A DNA stretch of 64,000 nt from Aquisalimonas sp007126095 (GCF_048323695.1 NZ_JBLWFT010000001.1:124001-188000); one strand, 5' to 3'. Shown: positions 25,364-33,919, counted from the stretch's first letter. The notes: generated by a model not told the origin, from the letters alone. Made by a program: numbers and translations.

Positions 25364-25636
25364 ATGCTGGACGTCCAGTTTTACGGTGTATTGCAGCAGG
25401 TGGCGGGGACGCGGTCACTGCAGGTGGACCTCAAGGATGACGACATCACCGTGGACCAGGTGCTCACGCAGCTCCGGCAGGACGTGCCGGCGCTCTCCGC
25501 TCATCTGCCGCGGGTGGCCTGCGCTCAGGGCGAGAGTCTGGTGCGCCGGTCCGACGCGGTGGACCCGCGCCAGCCCCTGGTGCTGCTGCCACCGGTCAGT
25601 GGCGGTCGCGGTCCCGGCCAATGGAGGAACACCTGA
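25364..25636 (+). CDS. moaD: Molybdopterin synthase sulphur-carrier subunit MoaD, with unusual C-terminal extension
   Basis: 90 residues, beta-grasp fold: MLDVQFYGVLQQVAG, a central QVLTQLRQDVP, and VLLPPVSGG near the end. The family normally ends at Gly-Gly, whose last glycine is adenylated by MoeB and carries the thiocarboxylate. Here GG is residues 80-81 and nine further residues (RGPGQWRNT) follow before TGA. The tail codons also hold the moaE Shine-Dalgarno, and the TGA overlaps the moaE ATG (TGATG). The tail would have to be removed for normal function, or the sequence carries an error. Strong GGAGG before the ATG. First gene of moaD-moaE-moaB. Confidence 0.88.
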   Translation: MLDVQFYGVLQQVAGTRSLQVDLKDDDITVDQVLTQLRQDVPALSAHLPRVACAQGESLVRRSDAVDPRQPLVLLPPVSGGRGPGQWRNT

Positions 25637-26100
25637 TGCAGCGCATTACCGAAGCGCCGCTGGACGTGAACACGCTCCTGGCAGAGACCGAGAACGACAC
25701 CTGCGGTGCATTCGTGGTCTTCGGCGGGGTGGTGCGCAACCACCACCAGGGGCGTGGCGTCGCCGGCATGAGCTACACCGCATACGGCCCCATGGCCGAG
25801 AAGGTGCTGGAAGAGCTGGAGCAGGAGACGATCCAGCGGTTCGGGGTCGCCGAGTGCCGCATCATGCACCGCATAGGCAAACTGGAAATCGGCGAGGCCA
25901 GTGTGCTGGTGGCGGTGCGCTCCGCGCACCGGGCGGACTCCTTCGAGGCCGGTCAGTACGCCATCGACACGCTCAAGGAGCGTCTTCCGGTGTGGAAGGA
26001 GGACTTCTACACCGATGGCAGCAGTGGCTATCAGGACGGTGTGCCGCTGGAGACCTCCGAGGCGACAGAGACAGAGCGCGGAGGTCGTGGCCATGAGTGA
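25636..26100 (+). CDS. moaE: Molybdopterin synthase catalytic subunit MoaE
   Basis: 154 residues from the ATG at 25636, which has GGAGG 8 bases upstream and overlaps the moaD stop; an ATG at 25621 would add five residues but lies before that site. VVFGGVVRNHHQGRGV, MHRIGKLEIGEASVLVAV and LKERLPVWKEDFY carry the arginine and lysines of the MoaE active site. With thiocarboxylated MoaD it inserts two sulphurs into cyclic pyranopterin monophosphate. The product is needed by the formate dehydrogenase in this window. Confidence 0.94.
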   Translation: MQRITEAPLDVNTLLAETENDTCGAFVVFGGVVRNHHQGRGVAGMSYTAYGPMAEKVLEELEQETIQRFGVAECRIMHRIGKLEIGEASVLVAVRSAHRADSFEAGQYAIDTLKERLPVWKEDFYTDGSSGYQDGVPLETSEATETERGGRGHE

Positions 26101-26638
26101 CGCCGTGACGCCGGATGCCAGTGGTTTCGTGCCCCTCCCCATTGCGGTGCTCACCGTGTCGGACAGCCGCACCGCCGATGACGACAAGTCCGGCGATCTG
26201 CTGGCCGGCCGCATCACCGCCGCCGGCCACACCGTTGCCGATCGGGCGCTGGTGCGTGACGACGTCTACCAGGTGCGCGCGGTGGTCTCCCGCTGGATCG
26301 CCGATGAGGGCGTCAAGGTGGTGATCAGCACCGGAGGTACCGGCATTACCGGCCGAGACACCACCCCCGAGGCCATCACGCCGCTGCTGGACATGGAGGT
26401 GAGCGGTTTCGGGGAGTTGTTCCGGCACCTGTCCTGGCAGGAGATCGGCAGCTCGACGATCCAGTCCCGTGCCGTCGGTGGCGTTGCCAACGGAACCCTG
26501 GTGTTCGTGCTGCCGGGGTCGTCCGGTGCCTGCGCCACGGCCTGGGACGGCATTCTGCTGGCGCAGCTGGATCGCCGGCACAAGCCGTGCAATTTCGTGT
26601 CGCTCATCCCGCGGTTGCGCGAGCACCTGCAAAAGTGA
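26093..26638 (+). CDS. moaB: Molybdenum cofactor biosynthesis protein MoaB (MogA/MoaB family)
   Basis: 181 residues from the ATG at 26093 behind GGAGG, overlapping the moaE stop by 8 bases. AVLTVSDSRTADDDKSGDLLA, VISTGGTGITGRDTTPEA, the GGVANGTLVFVLPGSSGAC segment and HKPCNFVSLIPRL match MoaB, which adenylates molybdopterin or a related step before metal insertion. MogA and MoaB are close relatives; the N-terminal extension and C-terminus favour MoaB. Confidence 0.92.
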   Translation: MSDAVTPDASGFVPLPIAVLTVSDSRTADDDKSGDLLAGRITAAGHTVADRALVRDDVYQVRAVVSRWIADEGVKVVISTGGTGITGRDTTPEAITPLLDMEVSGFGELFRHLSWQEIGSSTIQSRAVGGVANGTLVFVLPGSSGACATAWDGILLAQLDRRHKPCNFVSLIPRLREHLQK

Positions 26639-26665
26639 GTCCGCCGCGGCGTGCGCGGGCCGCGG

Positions 26666-26693
26666 TTGTGCGGTGGGCGGTCGGGACTATGCT
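26666..26693 (+). promoter_or_regulatory. Candidate promoter for sodC
   Basis: TTGTGC (26666-26671) and TATGCT (26688-26693) are spaced by 16 bases, about 48 bases before the sodC ATG. Both boxes are imperfect. Confidence 0.33.
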
Positions 26694-26740
26694 GTAGATT
26701 GGACGAAAGCCAATAACACAGACCACCCTGGAGGACCCCC

Positions 26741-27283
26741 ATGAAGCCACGCCATATACTGTTTGCCTGTGTCGCAGCGACGCTGCCATTCGCCATGCAG
26801 GCGCACGCGGTCGAAGATGCTCCCCAGGCGAGTGCGGAGTTCCTGGACAATGACGGCGAGGTCGTCGGCCATGCACGCATCGAGCAGGGGCCCGTCGGTG
26901 TCGTCATCAACCTGGAGCTGAGCGACCTTCCCGAAGGCTGGAAGGCCATTCACGTTCATGCCAAAGGTGAGTGTCACGACCACGAGGACGGGTTCCAGGC
27001 GTCCGGTGGGCACCTGAACCCGGACGACGCCAAGCACGGCTTCCTGAATCCGGAAGGCCCCGACGCCGGTGACCTGCCCAACTTCTACGTGCACGGCGAC
27101 GGCACCGCCATGGCCGAGATGTTCAACGAGCGGGTCAGCCTGGATGGCAGTTTCGGTGCCAACATGATGCACGAGGACGGCACGGCCCTCGTCATCCACG
27201 AGGCGCCCGATGATCACATGACCCAGCCCATTGGTGGCGCCGGGGCGCGGATCGCCTGTGGCGTGGTGGAATCCGACGACTGA
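26741..27283 (+). CDS. sodC: Periplasmic Cu-Zn superoxide dismutase
   Basis: 180 residues with a signal peptide (cleavage expected after AHA, residue 23). Copper ligands are His71 and His73 (IHVHAKGEC), bridging His91 (GGHLNP) and His153 (VIHEAP). Cys78 and Cys173 can form the disulphide and Arg170 lines the active site. In the zinc loop His99 and Asp111 (GDLPN) are present, but the third His expected two residues before GDLPN is Asp108 (GPDAGDLP). It dismutates superoxide in the periplasm. The protein is notably acidic. It stands alone, with its own short promoter region. Confidence 0.92.
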   Translation: MKPRHILFACVAATLPFAMQAHAVEDAPQASAEFLDNDGEVVGHARIEQGPVGVVINLELSDLPEGWKAIHVHAKGECHDHEDGFQASGGHLNPDDAKHGFLNPEGPDAGDLPNFYVHGDGTAMAEMFNERVSLDGSFGANMMHEDGTALVIHEAPDDHMTQPIGGAGARIACGVVESDD

Positions 27284-27370
27284 TCGTCATGAGCGGGCAT
27301 CCGTGCCGGATGCTCGCGTTTCCTGCAGGACAAACCGGCCCGGGATGGCCCCGATCGAGAGAGGGTGCCT

Positions 27371-28075
27371 ATGCGTCGCAGAAGCTTCGTCACGGCGTGC
27401 GCCGTGGGAGTCGGGTGTCTGGGGGCCGGACCCAACTGGCTGTTTGCAAACGGCGAGGCAACGCCACGCCGCTACGAATCCGTCCGGCTTGTCGACGGAC
27501 GCGGGGAGCCCTTGCGGGCCAGCGATGTCGAGGAAGGCCGCAATTACGTCTTTCATTATCCGTACAAGGCGACGCCCTGCTTCCTACTGGATCTTGGTCG
27601 GTCCGTGGAGGCGCGCAACGGCCTGCGTACGCGGGATGGAGCGACGTATGACTGGCCCGGCGGCGTCGGGCCCGGAGGGTCGCTGGTGGCGTTCTCCGCG
27701 ATCTGTGCCCACAAGATGGCCCACCCCACCTCCCAGGTCAGCTACATCGGGTTCCGGCAACCGGGTGAAGGGGCGAACGGCGGCAAGATCACCTGTTGCG
27801 CCGAGAACAGTGTCTACGACCCTTATGCGGGTGGCGATGTGGTCTCCGGCCCGGCCGAGCAGCCCCTGGCCGCAGTATTGCTGGAGTACGACGCGGCTGG
27901 CGATGGGCTCTATGCCACCGGGACACTCGGCGGCGAGCTGTTTCAGCGCTTTTTCGACGAGTTCCAGGCGCGGCTCGCCATGGAGTATCCCAATGGTGAG
28001 CCCGATGCCAGGGTCAGGGATTACTCGGAAGTGCTGCCCATGTCGCAGTTCAGCGGCAACGTCATGCGCTGCTGA
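27371..28075 (+). CDS. Tat-exported Rieske-like (2Fe-2S) protein with an altered ligand box
   Basis: 234 residues. An N-terminal twin-arginine signal (MRRRSFVTA, then a hydrophobic stretch) suggests export of a folded cofactor protein. Rieske box I is C112-A-H114. Box II should be C-x2-H, but here it is C142-C143-A-E-N146-S with no histidine; SVYDPYAGGDVVSGPAEQPL after it is otherwise Rieske-like. Asn146 is AAC, one base from CAC (His). It may bind a cluster with an unusual ligand, have lost it, or reflect a base error. Its redox partner is unknown. The ATG at 27371 has AGAGGG upstream; a GTG at 27365 is possible. Confidence 0.72.
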   Translation: MRRRSFVTACAVGVGCLGAGPNWLFANGEATPRRYESVRLVDGRGEPLRASDVEEGRNYVFHYPYKATPCFLLDLGRSVEARNGLRTRDGATYDWPGGVGPGGSLVAFSAICAHKMAHPTSQVSYIGFRQPGEGANGGKITCCAENSVYDPYAGGDVVSGPAEQPLAAVLLEYDAAGDGLYATGTLGGELFQRFFDEFQARLAMEYPNGEPDARVRDYSEVLPMSQFSGNVMRC

Positions 28076-28086
28076 GAAAGTGGGTG

Positions 28087-28767
28087 TCAGCCGCGCTGTG
28101 CCCGGCGCAGGAGACTGACCACGTCGTCCGAGCCGTTGCGGCGCGCAATGGTCTCCACGGAGTTGCCGGCGCTGTCTTCCGCCTCCGCGTCTGCGCCCAG
28201 GTCGAGCAGGGTACGGACCATGTCCCGGTCACCCCGTTCTGCCGCCCGCATCAGCGGTGTCCAGCCGTAGACGTCCCGGGCCTCGTGGTCGGCGCCGTGC
28301 TCCACCAGTAGCGTGACGGTCTCTTCGTGACTCTTGGCCGCGGCCAGGAGCACCGGGTTCCAGCCGTGGCGGACTGTGTGATTGGGGTCGGCTCCCGCTT
28401 CGATCAGGCGTTCCGCCGTCAGCGCGTGGCCATGGACCGCGGCATACATGAGCGCGGTTCCGCCTTTGGCGTTGCGGGCATCCACGCTGGCGCCGGCGTC
28501 GAGCAGTGCGTTCACCAGCTCCAGTTCGCCGGCCTCCGCGGCCCACATGAGCGCGCTCTTGTCCTCGTGTTCCCCGGAATACAGCGCCGCATCCGCGGTC
28601 ACGCCGTCATCGAGCAGCTCCGCGACGCGCTCTGAATCGGCAGCACGCACTGCGTTGATGAGTGCCTCCTCCGAAGCATGATCACCGCTGTGGTGGGCGA
28701 GTGCCGGAGCCGATGCGACGAAAAGCAGTAATGGAAACGCCAAGAGCAACACGCGATGCGTTATCAT
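28087..28767 (-). CDS. Exported ankyrin-repeat protein
   Basis: 226 residues from the ATG at 28767, which begins a signal peptide (MITHRVLLLAFPLLLF, cleavage after ALA). The rest is five to six ankyrin repeats with the usual TALMYAAVHGH, NPVLLAAAKSHEE and TPLMRAAERGD helices. Ankyrin repeats bind proteins; similar periplasmic ankyrin proteins are often linked to oxidative defence, such as catalase-associated AnkB. Its closeness to sodC is suggestive only. It converges with the Rieske-like gene, 11 bases away. Confidence 0.85.
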   Translation of the reverse strand: MITHRVLLLAFPLLLFVASAPALAHHSGDHASEEALINAVRAADSERVAELLDDGVTADAALYSGEHEDKSALMWAAEAGELELVNALLDAGASVDARNAKGGTALMYAAVHGHALTAERLIEAGADPNHTVRHGWNPVLLAAAKSHEETVTLLVEHGADHEARDVYGWTPLMRAAERGDRDMVRTLLDLGADAEAEDSAGNSVETIARRNGSDDVVSLLRRAQRG

Positions 28768-28868
28768 GGATTCTGGATTCCCGTTTGTAAGAACACAGTT
28801 ATCCCAAAGCAAATAACACCCGTGGCGGGAATGCAAGCATAACCCGCACGGGCTCGGCGGAGGTTGGT

Positions 28869-29963
28869 ATGAGCGAGGTAACCCGGACGGACGTGGAAGC
28901 CCGGCTGCAGGCGTACGCGGAACCCCATCTGGGCAAGGATCTTGTCACGGCGGGCTGCGTTGAAGACATCCGCATCGCCGGCAGCAGGGTGGCCATTGAT
29001 CTGGTGCTGGGCTTTCCCGCCAAACGCTGGGAGTCGGGGTTGCGGCAGGCCGTGCAGGAGACGGTGCTCGAGCTGGGCGGTGTGGACGAAGTCCAGGTGG
29101 GCATCCGCTCCGAGGTCGCGTCCTACGGCGCACAGAGCGGCACCTCCCTGGTGCAGGGCGTGAAGAACATCATTGCCGTTGCCTCGGGCAAGGGGGGCGT
29201 GGGCAAGTCCACCACGGCGGTCAATCTGGCCCTGGGGCTGGCCACCGAGGGAGCGCGTGTCGGTATCCTGGACGCCGACATCTACGGCCCCAGCATACCG
29301 CGGATGATGGGCATCAGTGGCAAGCCGGATTCCCACGACGGCAAGAAGCTGGAGCCGTTGCAGAACTACGGCGTGCAGGTCATGTCGTCGGGCTTTCTCA
29401 TCGACGAGGAAACCCCGATGGTCTGGCGCGGGCCGATGGTCACCCAGGCGCTGGAGCAGCTGCTTCGGGATACCAACTGGCAGGAACTGGACTACCTGGT
29501 GGTGGATATGCCGCCCGGCACCGGTGACATCCAGTTGACGCTGTCGCAGAAGGTGCCGGTGAGCGGCGCCGTGATCGTGACCACGCCCCAGGACATTGCT
29601 CTGCTGGATGCGCGCAAGGGTCTGCGGATGTTCGAGAAGGTGAATGTGCCGGTGCTCGGCGTGATCGAGAACATGAGCACCCACATCTGCAGCCAGTGCG
29701 GCCACGAAGAGCACATCTTCGGCGACGGCGGCGGTGCCCGCATCGCGGAGCAGTACGAAGTGGATCTGCTCGGATCGTTGCCGCTGTCACTGCACATCCG
29801 CGAACAGGCGGACGGCGGCAAGCCCACGGTGATCTCCGAGCCGGACAGCGCGGCCGCCGAGACCTATCGCGAGATGGCCCGTCGGGTCGGTGGCAAGCTG
29901 TCCCAGCAGGCCACGGACAAGGGTAGCCGGTTCCCGAAGATCGTCGTCAACAAGGAGAGCTGA
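28869..29963 (+). CDS. apbC: Mrp/ApbC iron-sulphur carrier P-loop ATPase
   Basis: 364 residues. An N-terminal MIP18-like (DUF59) domain of about 90 residues is followed by the deviant Walker A GKGGVGKSTT at about residue 110, LDADIYGPSIPRMMG, and VDMPPGTGD. The CxxC pair in HICSQCGHEE binds the bridging cluster in the dimer. The protein stores or transfers 4Fe-4S clusters to apo-targets. It stands alone and diverges from the ankyrin gene; the gene order with metG common elsewhere is not seen. Confidence 0.93.
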   Translation: MSEVTRTDVEARLQAYAEPHLGKDLVTAGCVEDIRIAGSRVAIDLVLGFPAKRWESGLRQAVQETVLELGGVDEVQVGIRSEVASYGAQSGTSLVQGVKNIIAVASGKGGVGKSTTAVNLALGLATEGARVGILDADIYGPSIPRMMGISGKPDSHDGKKLEPLQNYGVQVMSSGFLIDEETPMVWRGPMVTQALEQLLRDTNWQELDYLVVDMPPGTGDIQLTLSQKVPVSGAVIVTTPQDIALLDARKGLRMFEKVNVPVLGVIENMSTHICSQCGHEEHIFGDGGGARIAEQYEVDLLGSLPLSLHIREQADGGKPTVISEPDSAAAETYREMARRVGGKLSQQATDKGSRFPKIVVNKES

Positions 29964-29978
29964 TGCCCGGCAGCCGCG

Positions 29979-30836
29979 CTATGCGGTTCCTTCCCGCTCG
30001 GCCGCCAGCATCGCCTCGTACCCGGAGCGGTAGTCCGGGTAGAGGAACCGGTAGCCGCTGTCGAGCAGGCGCTGGTTACGGCAGCGCTTGTTGCTGCTGC
30101 GCACGCCGCCGGCGCTGCCCTGGGTGCGCGGGCAGGGCGGTAGGCCCAGGCGCTCCGCCAGCCAGTCCACCAGCTCCACCTGCGTGCATGGCGTGGAGTC
30201 CACACCCAGGTAGATCGGTGCCGGATCCGCCAGAGTGAATGCGTGGAGTAGAGCGCCCACGCAGTCGTCCCGGTGAATGCGGTTGGTGTACTGGGGTGGC
30301 TCGGCCACCACCGGGTCGCCGTTGCGCACCTTCTTCAGCATCCGGGTCCGCCCCGGTCCGTAGATGCCCCCGAAACGCAGGATCACCCCCGGGTGCCGGC
30401 TCGCCCGCAGCAGCGCTTCGGCCTCCAGCAGGCGTTTGCCGGAGAACCCTTCCGGCTCGGTGGGCGTGTCCTCATCCACCCAGCTGCCATCGGTTATGCC
30501 GTAGACCGCCGTGCTGGTGACCATGATGATACGCCGAGGTGACTGCGTCTGGGCGTCCAGTTGTGCCAGCAGGTTGCGCATGCCTTCAACGAACGCGAGC
30601 CGGTAGGCCTCGTCCTCGAAGCGCCCCGGTGTTGCGATGAAGTAGACCGTGTCCAGATCGGGAGGCAGCTCCGGCAGCCCGCCGGTCCGGGAGAAGTCGC
30701 CTGCCAGGGGTGTGATGGGTGCCGGGACCAGCTTCGGGCGGCGCCGCAGCCCCCATACCGAGTGGCCTTGCGCTGCCAGCCGCGTGCCGACGCCGCCGCC
30801 CAGGTCACCGCAGCCGGCGATGAGTACGTTCGCCAT
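29979..30836 (-). CDS. NAD-dependent epimerase/dehydratase-family (extended/atypical SDR) protein, YeeZ-like
   Basis: 285 residues from the ATG at 30836, behind AGAGGA. VLIAGCGDLGGGVGTRL is the Rossmann loop; LDTVYFIATPGRF, MVTSTAVYGITDGSWVDE and RFGGIYGPGRTRML are typical of the YeeZ-like atypical SDR branch. The YxxxK pair of classical SDRs is not evident, so catalysis may be absent or different. The function is unknown. It diverges from trmH with 101 bases between the starts. Confidence 0.82.
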   Translation of the reverse strand: MANVLIAGCGDLGGGVGTRLAAQGHSVWGLRRRPKLVPAPITPLAGDFSRTGGLPELPPDLDTVYFIATPGRFEDEAYRLAFVEGMRNLLAQLDAQTQSPRRIIMVTSTAVYGITDGSWVDEDTPTEPEGFSGKRLLEAEALLRASRHPGVILRFGGIYGPGRTRMLKKVRNGDPVVAEPPQYTNRIHRDDCVGALLHAFTLADPAPIYLGVDSTPCTQVELVDWLAERLGLPPCPRTQGSAGGVRSSNKRCRNQRLLDSGYRFLYPDYRSGYEAMLAAEREGTA

Positions 30837-30937
30837 GACGCATCCTCTGGTTGTCCCGCTGGTTGTCGTAGAATACGGCGTTCCCCGCGCTGCCGCGCGG
30901 GCTGCCAATGCGCATTGATGCTACTGGAACAACGCCC

Positions 30938-31618
30938 ATGAGTGCGAGTCGTCTGCAACGAATCCAGCAGGTGCTGAACCAGCGCCAGCCCGACCTTACC
31001 GCCGTCATGGCGGGCGTCCACAAGGAGCACAACGTCTCCGCCGTCATGCGTACGTGCGACGCAGTTGGCGCCTGGGAGATACACAGTGTCGGCCAGGACG
31101 GGCGCCTCGTTATCAAGCGTACCGCGGCGGCCGGCGTGCAGCGCTGGGTGCGTCTGCACCAGCACCCCGACGTGGCCGAGGGGTGCCGCGCGCTTCGGGG
31201 TCGTGGCTTTCAGCTGGTCGCCGCGCACCTGTGTGACGAGGCGGTGGATTTCCGCGAGGTGGACTACACACGCCCAACGGCCCTGGTGCTGGGCCGCGAG
31301 AAACTGGGCGTGCCGGCGGAGGCCATGGCGCAGGTGGATACGGTCATCCGCATTCCCATGGCTGGCTTTACCGATTCCCTGAACGTGTCCGTCGCTGCAG
31401 CGGTGGTGCTCTACGAGGCCCAGCGCCAGCGACTGGCGGCGGGGCTCTACGACCAGCGCCGGCTGGACGACGAGACCTACCGGCGCACGCTGTTCGAGTG
31501 GGTCCAGCCGAAGATCGCCCGCTACTGCCGTCAGCGCGGGCTGCGCTACCCGGACCTGGACGATGAGGGTCACGTTGTTGGTGGCATGGGGGTGCTCCAG
31601 AGGGCGGATGCGTCCTAG
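30938..31618 (+). CDS. trmH: tRNA (guanosine(18)-2'-O)-methyltransferase
   Basis: 226 residues, the length of E. coli TrmH. RQPDLTAVMAGVHKEHNVSAV with NxxAxxRT-type motif 1 (NVSAVMRTCDAVG), YTRPTALVLGREKLG as SPOUT motif 2 and IPMAGFTDSLNVSVAAAV as motif 3 agree closely with TrmH. It methylates G18 of the tRNA D-loop using SAM through a trefoil knot. The ATG at 30938 is chosen over the one at 30908 from this similarity. It converges with the transglycosylase gene, whose stop lies at 31615. Confidence 0.94.
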   Translation: MSASRLQRIQQVLNQRQPDLTAVMAGVHKEHNVSAVMRTCDAVGAWEIHSVGQDGRLVIKRTAAAGVQRWVRLHQHPDVAEGCRALRGRGFQLVAAHLCDEAVDFREVDYTRPTALVLGREKLGVPAEAMAQVDTVIRIPMAGFTDSLNVSVAAAVVLYEAQRQRLAAGLYDQRRLDDETYRRTLFEWVQPKIARYCRQRGLRYPDLDDEGHVVGGMGVLQRADAS

Positions 31619-32250
31619 TGGGAGTACCAGCGCCGCTCCATGGCACGGTACACCCGCTCCGGGTACCACGTCTGGCCGAGGCTGCCGTTGTAGCGTGCCA
31701 GTGCCCGGGTCAGGTCGCCGTTCTCCTTGTCCAGGTAGTGGCGCAGGATGGTCGTGCCGAAGCGCAGATTGGTCTGGATATCGAAGAGGTTGTCGTCGTC
31801 CTGGCCGATCTCGTCGAGCCAGAAGGGCATGATCTGCATCATGCCGCGGGCGCCCACCGATGAGATGGCATAGCGGTTGAAGTTGCTCTCCACTTCGATC
31901 ACGGCCAGCACCAGCTCCGGGTCGAGATCGGCGCGCGTTGCCTCGAAGTGGATCATGCGCAGCAGTTCCAGGCGGCGGTCGTGATCCGGCACCTGGCTCG
32001 ACAGCCGCTGGCTCATGTCCATGAGCCAGACCTGGGCGACGTAGCGGTTCTCGAAGCTCTCCGACGCCTCCACCGCCTGCTTCAGCCGCTCGCGCAGCTC
32101 CGGTTCCACGGGCTGTCGGGCGGCATCCTCCCGGCCCACGGCGGGCTGCAGGAACAGCAGCAGGGTCAGCGCCAGCACGCCCAGCCGCAGGCCGGTGTGC
32201 CGGCCGGGCTTACTGCGGGAGCCTGGCGAGCAGGTGATCCACCACGTCAT
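31615..32250 (-). CDS. Lytic transglycosylase (SLT domain)
   Basis: 211 residues from the ATG at 32250. A hydrophobic segment (LRLGVLALTLLLFLQPAVG) near residue 22-40 acts as a signal peptide. The SLT fold has the catalytic glutamate in VIEVESNFN, then SVGARGMMQIMPFW, the Asn-Leu repeat FDIQTNLRFGTTIL and ALARYNGSLGQ. The enzyme cleaves peptidoglycan between MurNAc and GlcNAc with anhydro-MurNAc formation. Its start overlaps the end of proS by 41 bases, and the ribosome site is weak, so a start within the hydrophobic region is possible. Confidence 0.85.
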   Translation of the reverse strand: MTWWITCSPGSRSKPGRHTGLRLGVLALTLLLFLQPAVGREDAARQPVEPELRERLKQAVEASESFENRYVAQVWLMDMSQRLSSQVPDHDRRLELLRMIHFEATRADLDPELVLAVIEVESNFNRYAISSVGARGMMQIMPFWLDEIGQDDDNLFDIQTNLRFGTTILRHYLDKENGDLTRALARYNGSLGQTWYPERVYRAMERRWYSH

Positions 32251-33919
32251 CGACGGCGACGTCCTGGTTGTCCGTGTCACGGCGTCCGCGGTACTCCACG
32301 GTGCCCTGATCGAGCCCGCGTTCACCAATGGCGATGCGGTGCGGGATGCCGATGAGCTCCATGTCGGCGAACTTGACCCCCGGCCGGGCATCCCGGTCAT
32401 CGAGCAGGGCATCCACACCGGCGTCCAGCAGCGCCTGATAGATGCGCTCGGCGGCCGTCGCAACCTTCTCCGACTTGTTCATGTTGATGCCCACCACCGC
32501 GACGGTGAACGGGGCGATGGCCTCGGGCCAGATCATGCCGTTGGCATCGTGGTTCTGTTCAATGGCGGCGGCGACGATGCGGGAGACCCCGATCCCGTAG
32601 CAGCCCATGGCCACGGGTTTGCTGGCGCCGTTTTCGTCCAGCACGGTGGCGTCCATGGCTTCGCTGTACGTGGTGCCGAGCTGGAAGATGTGGCCCACCT
32701 CGATGCCTCTTGCGAGGGCAAGCGTGCCCTTGCCGTCGGGGCTCGGGTCGCCGGCATCGGCATCGCGCAGGTCGGCGGCTTGGGGCTCGCCGACATCGCG
32801 CCCCCAGTTGACGCCGGTCAGGTGCTCGCCGTCGCGGTTGGCGCCGCAGACGAAGTCGGCCATGACCGTGGCGGCGTGATCGGCGACCAGGGGCACGTCC
32901 AGACCCACCGGGCCCACGGAGCCGGGGCCGCAGCCAGCGGCCTGACGGATTGCCGCCTCGTCGGCCATGGTCAGCGGCGCTGCCACCTCCGGGTGTTTCT
33001 CCGCCTTGAGCTCGTTCAGGTCGTGGTCGCCGCGCAGTAGCAGGGCCACCACCGGCGTCTCGGCGCCGCGCACCAGGAGCGTCTTCAGGCAGCACTCCAG
33101 GGGCACGTCCAGACATGCCGTCAGCTCGTCCATGGTGTGAACGCCCGGGGTTGGCACCGCGGTCATGTCGGCGCCGGCAGCGGGGCGGGGCTGTGCCGGC
33201 GGCAGGGTCGGCGCCAGCTCCACGTTGGCGGCGTAATCACTGCCATCGGAGAAGACGATGGCGTCTTCGCCCGAGTCGGCGAGAACGTGGAACTCGTGGG
33301 ACACGCTGCCGCCGATGGCGCCCGAGTCGGCCTGTACCGGACGGAAGTGCAGGCCGGTGCGCTCGAAGATGCGGCTGTAGGTGTCGTACATCGCCTGATA
33401 GGTCTCGGCCAGGGAATCGTGGTCCAGATGAAAGGAGTACGCGTCCTTCATCAGGAACTCGCGGGCCCGCATGACGCCGAAACGCGGACGTGTCTCGTCG
33501 CGGAACTTGGTCTGGATCTGGTAGAGGTTGAGCGGCAGCTGCTTGTAGCTACGAATCTCCCGGCGGACCAGGTCGGTGATGACCTCCTCGTGGGTGGGAC
33601 CGTAGCAGAAGTTGCGCTCGTGGCGGTCCTTGAAGCGCAGCAGGAGGGGGCCGAACTTGTCCCAGCGGCCGGTCTCCTCCCACAGTTCACCCGGCTGCAC
33701 CGCCGGCATGAGCAGTTCCACGGCACCGCTGCGGTTCATCTCTTCCCGCACGATGGCCTCCACGCGTCGCAGCACGCGCAGGCCCAGTGGCATCCAGGTG
33801 TACAGGCCGGCCGCCAGCTTGCGGATCATGCCCGCGCGCAGCATCAACTGGTGGCTGACGATCTCCGCGTCGGCGGGGGTTTCCTTGGTGGTCGACAGTG
33901 GGAATCGCGACAGTCGCAT
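32210..33919 (-). CDS. proS: Prolyl-tRNA synthetase, bacterial (three-domain) type
   Basis: 569 residues from the ATG at 33919; E. coli ProRS has 572. MRLSRFPLSTTKETP at the start, class II motif 2 (FRDETRPRFGVMRAREFLMKDAYSF), the YbaK-like editing insertion at about 220-400 and motif 3 (GIGVSRIVAAAIEQ) are present. It charges tRNA-Pro; the INS editing domain removes Ala-tRNA-Pro. Followed in the same direction by the overlapping transglycosylase gene. The upstream frame to 34021 is not supported by a ribosome site. Confidence 0.96.
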   Translation of the reverse strand: MRLSRFPLSTTKETPADAEIVSHQLMLRAGMIRKLAAGLYTWMPLGLRVLRRVEAIVREEMNRSGAVELLMPAVQPGELWEETGRWDKFGPLLLRFKDRHERNFCYGPTHEEVITDLVRREIRSYKQLPLNLYQIQTKFRDETRPRFGVMRAREFLMKDAYSFHLDHDSLAETYQAMYDTYSRIFERTGLHFRPVQADSGAIGGSVSHEFHVLADSGEDAIVFSDGSDYAANVELAPTLPPAQPRPAAGADMTAVPTPGVHTMDELTACLDVPLECCLKTLLVRGAETPVVALLLRGDHDLNELKAEKHPEVAAPLTMADEAAIRQAAGCGPGSVGPVGLDVPLVADHAATVMADFVCGANRDGEHLTGVNWGRDVGEPQAADLRDADAGDPSPDGKGTLALARGIEVGHIFQLGTTYSEAMDATVLDENGASKPVAMGCYGIGVSRIVAAAIEQNHDANGMIWPEAIAPFTVAVVGINMNKSEKVATAAERIYQALLDAGVDALLDDRDARPGVKFADMELIGIPHRIAIGERGLDQGTVEYRGRRDTDNQDVAVDDVVDHLLARLPQ

